Source of the DNA: Deltaproteobacteria bacterium
GTDB lineage: Bacteria; Desulfobacterota; GWC2-55-46; DRQE01
Reading direction: 5' to 3'
NCBI GenBank assembly: GCA_016219165.1
Contig: JACRCB010000099.1
Location: 1-7,026 of the forward strand
Length of the DNA stretch: 7,026 nt
A program made the position numbers and the translations under genes. The notes under the pieces are model-generated. The model saw only the letters and a list, made by a program, of their open reading frames with translations. It ran no database searches and was not told the DNA's origin. This document shows positions 4,579 to 7,026 of this stretch, piece by piece. Position 1 is the first letter of the stretch; the number at the start of each line of letters is the position of its first letter.

Positions 4579-6714
4579 TTATTCAAGGGGATGGCCCGCG
4601 AAAAACCTCTCTATCTTCTCACCGTTCACCACCACCTCGCCGGCAAAGAGGCCGACGAGTTCCTCGAGCGCCTCTTTGTTCTTCCCCATGCAGGCCTCGG
4701 TCTCTTCCTTCGCGTTCGTGAGGATTTTCTGGATATCGTCTATCACCTCTTTACCCGAGGTGACGGCGTAGTCCTGCAGCTGAACGAGGCTTGTATTCTT
4801 CATTATCTCGCCGAAACCGTACTCAACGACCATCTTCTTGGCCTTTGCGGTGGCCTCCATCAGGTCGTGGGATGCGCCGACGGTCTTGATTTCGTTTTCA
4901 AAGAGTTCCTCCTCCGCCACCCTTCCGCCCAGAATAACGCCTATCTCCTTTTCGAGGTCCCTCTTGGTGAACGTGTTTATCATAGATTCGTCCGTTGGGA
5001 TGAAGGCATTATAGCCCTTATAGTTGTCGATGCTTATGAATACGGGCGCTTTCCTGAAGTGGTACCACTCCATGAGGGTATGGCCGGCCTCGTGCACCGC
5101 GATAATACGCTTTTCCTCGTCGGTAAGGAGTTCCGCCCTCTGCATAAAGAGCGCCTTTGAGGCGGGCCTTGCCCTCTGCTGGCTCCATAACCTCAGGGCC
5201 TCTATCTCCTCTTTCTTCAATACGGAAAGCGGGGTAATCCTCCTCAGGGAATGGACCATGACCTCTTGCGAGAGATTAAGGCTCGAGAGCCTGTCGACTA
5301 TCTCGTCCATCTCTTTCGCCTCTTTTCCCTTGTGGAGTTCGTTGAAGGTGGTAACTACCGCGTCTTTCACCGCCTGCTCGATTTCCGCCCCGGTGTAGCC
5401 CTGAGAGTTCTGGGTGAGTTCCGTAACGTTGAACCTGCCGGGCTCCTGCATCCTCTTTTCAAGGTGTATCCGGAATATCTCCTCCCTCTCCTCGGAACTC
5501 GGAAGGTCCACGAAGAAGACCTCGTCATACCTGCCCTTCCTCCAGAGTTCCGGCGGAAGGTTCTTCGGCTCGTTCGCGGTCGCTATGACGAAGACGGGTT
5601 TCTCCTTTTCCTGCAGCCATGTGATGAAAGTGCCGAAGACCCTCAACTGGGTTCCGGAATCGCCCTGATAACCGGTAACGCCCCCGAAGGCCTTGTCTAT
5701 CTCGTCTATCCACATTATGCAGGGGCTTACCGCCTCCGCCAATTGTATGCATCTCCTTATGTTCTTTTCGGACTCCCCGACCGTCGAGCCGAAGACCCTT
5801 CCGACGTCCATCCTCAAAAGCGGGAGGTTCCATATCCCGGCCAGCGCCTTGCAGCAAAGACTCTTTCCGGAGCCGGGCACGCCTATGAGCAAAAGCCCTT
5901 TCGGGATTTCAAGCCCGAGGGTCTCGGTCTTTTCCCTGCTTAAACGGAAGACATGCTCCCTCTCTATAAACCATTTTTTCAGTTCATCGAGGCCGCCTAT
6001 GTGGTCTATGGTCTCCTTGTGGGGGTAATAGTCGAGCATCTTCTGCTTCTTTATTATCTGCTGTTTTTCGTCCTGAATGTATCTGATGCAGTTCTCGTTC
6101 AAGACCCCGTTATTCAAGCTTATCGCCTTCCTCACCACCCTCCTTATGTTGTCCATGGAAAGCCCCTGAAGGGACTTGTAGAGGATGCTCTTTATAGAAG
6201 CGTGCCATGTCTTTGGGATGAGATGTCCGTATGTGGTCGTTACCATCTCCTCTATCTCCTCGTAATCCGGCAGGGAGAGTTCGATAACGATTATATCCTC
6301 TTCGAGTTCAGGGGGTATTTCGCTGAGCGTGGGAGAGAGTATGCATACGGCGTTCAGAGACCTCTGCTCGTCGGCTATCGCGGGCAGGTCCCTGAATCTC
6401 CTTAAAAATTCATGGGATGGAAAGTAACTGGCTATGTCCTTCAAAAGGAAGATGTTGTTTGCGTCTTCGCTCTTTAGTACCTTCTCCTCTATGACGGAGA
6501 GGATCTTTTCCCTTCCGATTTTTTCGGTCTTCTTCCTGTCGCTTCCGTAAAGCCCCCTTGAGACTGACCAGCACCAGTAGTTATACCCCATCTTCTTGCA
6601 GAGGTTCTCCAGTAGCTTTTCCACCCTTCTCTCCTCGAAGGATACAAGCCATAGAATCGGATACCTTGCCTCTACGTGGAGCTTTATCTCTTTTTCGAAG
6701 TTCGCTGTATTCAT
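4579..6714 (-). CDS. Ycf46-type AAA+ ATPase fused to an FtsH-type M41 zinc peptidase
   Basis: The 711-aa protein is the first gene of the set. Residues 1 to about 220 resemble the N-terminal region of Ycf46 (YPILWLVSFEERRVEKLL; IIVIELSLPDYEEIEEMV). Residues about 235-460 are an AAA+ domain: Walker A GVPGSGKS (278-285), pore-loop region RVFGSTVGESE, Walker B IMWIDEID (333-340; D337, E338), sensor 1 VIATAN (376-381), arginine-finger region WRKGRYD (391-397) and sensor 2 TGAE (441-444). Residues about 520-710 are an M41 peptidase: HEAGH (541-545) supplies two zinc ligands and D617 in GASHDL the third, with LGGRVAEE before it as in FtsH. All metal ligands are present, so it should be active. No transmembrane helix precedes the ATPase, unlike membrane-anchored FtsH. 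It likely acts as a soluble ring-shaped ATP-dependent protease. The ATG is the first start after a strong promoter; no Shine-Dalgarno is visible. Confidence 0.92.
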   Translation of the reverse strand: MNTANFEKEIKLHVEARYPILWLVSFEERRVEKLLENLCKKMGYNYWCWSVSRGLYGSDRKKTEKIGREKILSVIEEKVLKSEDANNIFLLKDIASYFPSHEFLRRFRDLPAIADEQRSLNAVCILSPTLSEIPPELEEDIIVIELSLPDYEEIEEMVTTTYGHLIPKTWHASIKSILYKSLQGLSMDNIRRVVRKAISLNNGVLNENCIRYIQDEKQQIIKKQKMLDYYPHKETIDHIGGLDELKKWFIEREHVFRLSREKTETLGLEIPKGLLLIGVPGSGKSLCCKALAGIWNLPLLRMDVGRVFGSTVGESEKNIRRCIQLAEAVSPCIMWIDEIDKAFGGVTGYQGDSGTQLRVFGTFITWLQEKEKPVFVIATANEPKNLPPELWRKGRYDEVFFVDLPSSEEREEIFRIHLEKRMQEPGRFNVTELTQNSQGYTGAEIEQAVKDAVVTTFNELHKGKEAKEMDEIVDRLSSLNLSQEVMVHSLRRITPLSVLKKEEIEALRLWSQQRARPASKALFMQRAELLTDEEKRIIAVHEAGHTLMEWYHFRKAPVFISIDNYKGYNAFIPTDESMINTFTKRDLEKEIGVILGGRVAEEELFENEIKTVGASHDLMEATAKAKKMVVEYGFGEIMKNTSLVQLQDYAVTSGKEVIDDIQKILTNAKEETEACMGKNKEALEELVGLFAGEVVVNGEKIERFFAGHPLE

Positions 6715-6721
6715 AAAGAAA

Positions 6722-6751
6722 CCGAATTTTTTTAGTATAGCATATATTCGG
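6722..6751. promoter_or_regulatory. Candidate operator: inverted repeat centred on the -10 box
   Basis: CCGAAT (6722-6727) and ATTCGG (6746-6751) are exact reverse complements separated by 18 bp. The symmetry centre falls between 6736 and 6737, the exact middle of the -10 hexamer at 6734-6739. One arm covers the expected transcription start and the other lies in the promoter spacer. A dimeric repressor bound here would block the promoter. Arms of 6 bp can arise by chance, so the argument rests on the position. Confidence 0.45.
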
Positions 6752-6764
6752 GTGAGAGTGTCAA
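6734..6764 (-). promoter_or_regulatory. Strong sigma-70-type promoter of the AAA+/M41 gene set
   Basis: On the minus strand a perfect TTGACA (6759-6764) is followed after 19 nt by TATACT (6734-6739), preceded by TGC as in an extended -10. An A/T-rich block upstream of the -35 (about 6765-6787) could act as an UP element. Transcription would start near 6727, leaving a leader of only about 13 nt before the ATG at 6714. The 19-nt spacer is longer than the usual 17, which often goes with activator dependence or lower basal activity. Confidence 0.75.
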
Positions 6765-7026
6765 ATTTCTTTTAAATAAACATAACTTGAGAGCCCTGAA
6801 AAATCCCCTTTTTTGTCATTGCTATGAGCGCTTTTGCGGCGCGGCAATCTCGTAACTCGCTGATATATCACCGGCGGACGTCTACGAACGGAACCAACCA
6901 AGGTTCAAAGGCATAGGGGATAACCTAAACCCCTCCCGGAACTCTCAGCCATTATATCCGGGAATCTTTTCATTAAACTCTTAAACCGGGAAAATATCCC
7001 GAATCCTAAAAAGAAAGAGTATTTAA
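6765..7026. other. Gene-free upstream region with short repeats and hairpins
   Basis: No convincing gene is visible in these 262 bp. Small dyads occur: GAACC/GGTTC (6891-6906, 6-nt loop), AGGGG/CCCCT (6915-6934, 10-nt loop) and CGGGA/TCCCG (6987-7001, 5-nt loop). A consensus-like TATAAT lies on the minus strand at 6951-6956, but no good -35 accompanies it; if used, it would give a leader of over 200 nt through these dyads. A 39-codon frame open to the right edge ends with TGA at 6905-6907 on the minus strand and could be the tail of another gene, but its content gives no support. Confidence 0.4.
6955..7006. repeat. Pair of near-identical direct repeats upstream of the operon
   Basis: TATCCGGGAATC (6955-6966) and TATCCCGAATCC (6995-7006) share TATCC and GAATC, differing only in the one or two bases between, and start 40 bp apart, about four helical turns. 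The second contains CCCGAAT, which also occurs inverted as ATTCGGG at 6746-6752 inside the promoter. They could be binding sites for the same regulator as the candidate operator, or chance similarity. Confidence 0.3.

Noticed and set aside
6881..6940. tRNA-like look of the GGTTCAAA stretch in the upstream region
   Set aside because: No acceptor stem, anticodon arm or complete T-arm can be built around it; only isolated 5-bp stems form.
6905..7026. Open frame on the minus strand running in from the right edge and ending at 6905, and a 30-codon plus-strand frame starting at 6824
   Set aside because: Both are short, have no recognisable content and no supporting ribosome site or codon bias; the first could still be a gene tail but cannot be supported.

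Overview
The window comes from a bacterial chromosome of roughly balanced GC. All recognisable genes lie on the minus strand. Arg AGG and Ile ATA codons are common and the intergenic gaps are short. This fits an uncultured, possibly anaerobic or subsurface Gram-negative-type lineage (Nitrospirota-like or a related phylum), but the taxonomic guess is weak because no rRNA or other phylogenetic marker is present.

Layout, read in transcription order from right to left. At 6715-7026 there is a gene-free upstream region. It holds a strong sigma-70-type promoter (TTGACA, 19-bp spacer, extended TGC-TATACT) with an inverted repeat centred exactly on the -10 box. Then comes a five-gene set: (1) 4579-6714, a 711-aa soluble protein joining a Ycf46-type AAA+ ATPase to an FtsH-type M41 zinc peptidase; (2) 4225-4566, a DUF1257/Ycf35-like protein; (3) 3993-4175, a 60-aa DUF2997-like protein; (4) 3411-3983, a 190-aa single-domain radical SAM protein of the activase/NrdG type; (5) 490-3276, a 928-aa protein with eight or nine N-terminal 41-residue helical repeats followed by an Hsp70-like ATPase and a lid-less substrate-binding domain. 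The first four genes are tightly spaced (12, 49 and 9 bp). The fifth follows a 133-nt gap that carries a perfect 9-bp inverted repeat. After another gap of 290 bp, the window ends inside the N-terminus of an MFS transporter (1-199, partial).

Taken together, an ATP-driven unfoldase/protease, an Hsp70-like chaperone with its own protein-binding repeat array, a radical SAM enzyme and two small uncharacterised proteins look like one dedicated protein-handling system. My inference is that the radical SAM enzyme modifies or activates a partner while the two ATPases recognise, remodel or degrade it. No client protein, glycyl radical enzyme or RiPP-like precursor is visible here. Ycf46-like, DUF1257 and DUF2997 proteins are known to be neighbours in bacterial genomes, but their function is not established, so this cassette is the most interesting content of the window. 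The MFS gene is probably unrelated cargo.
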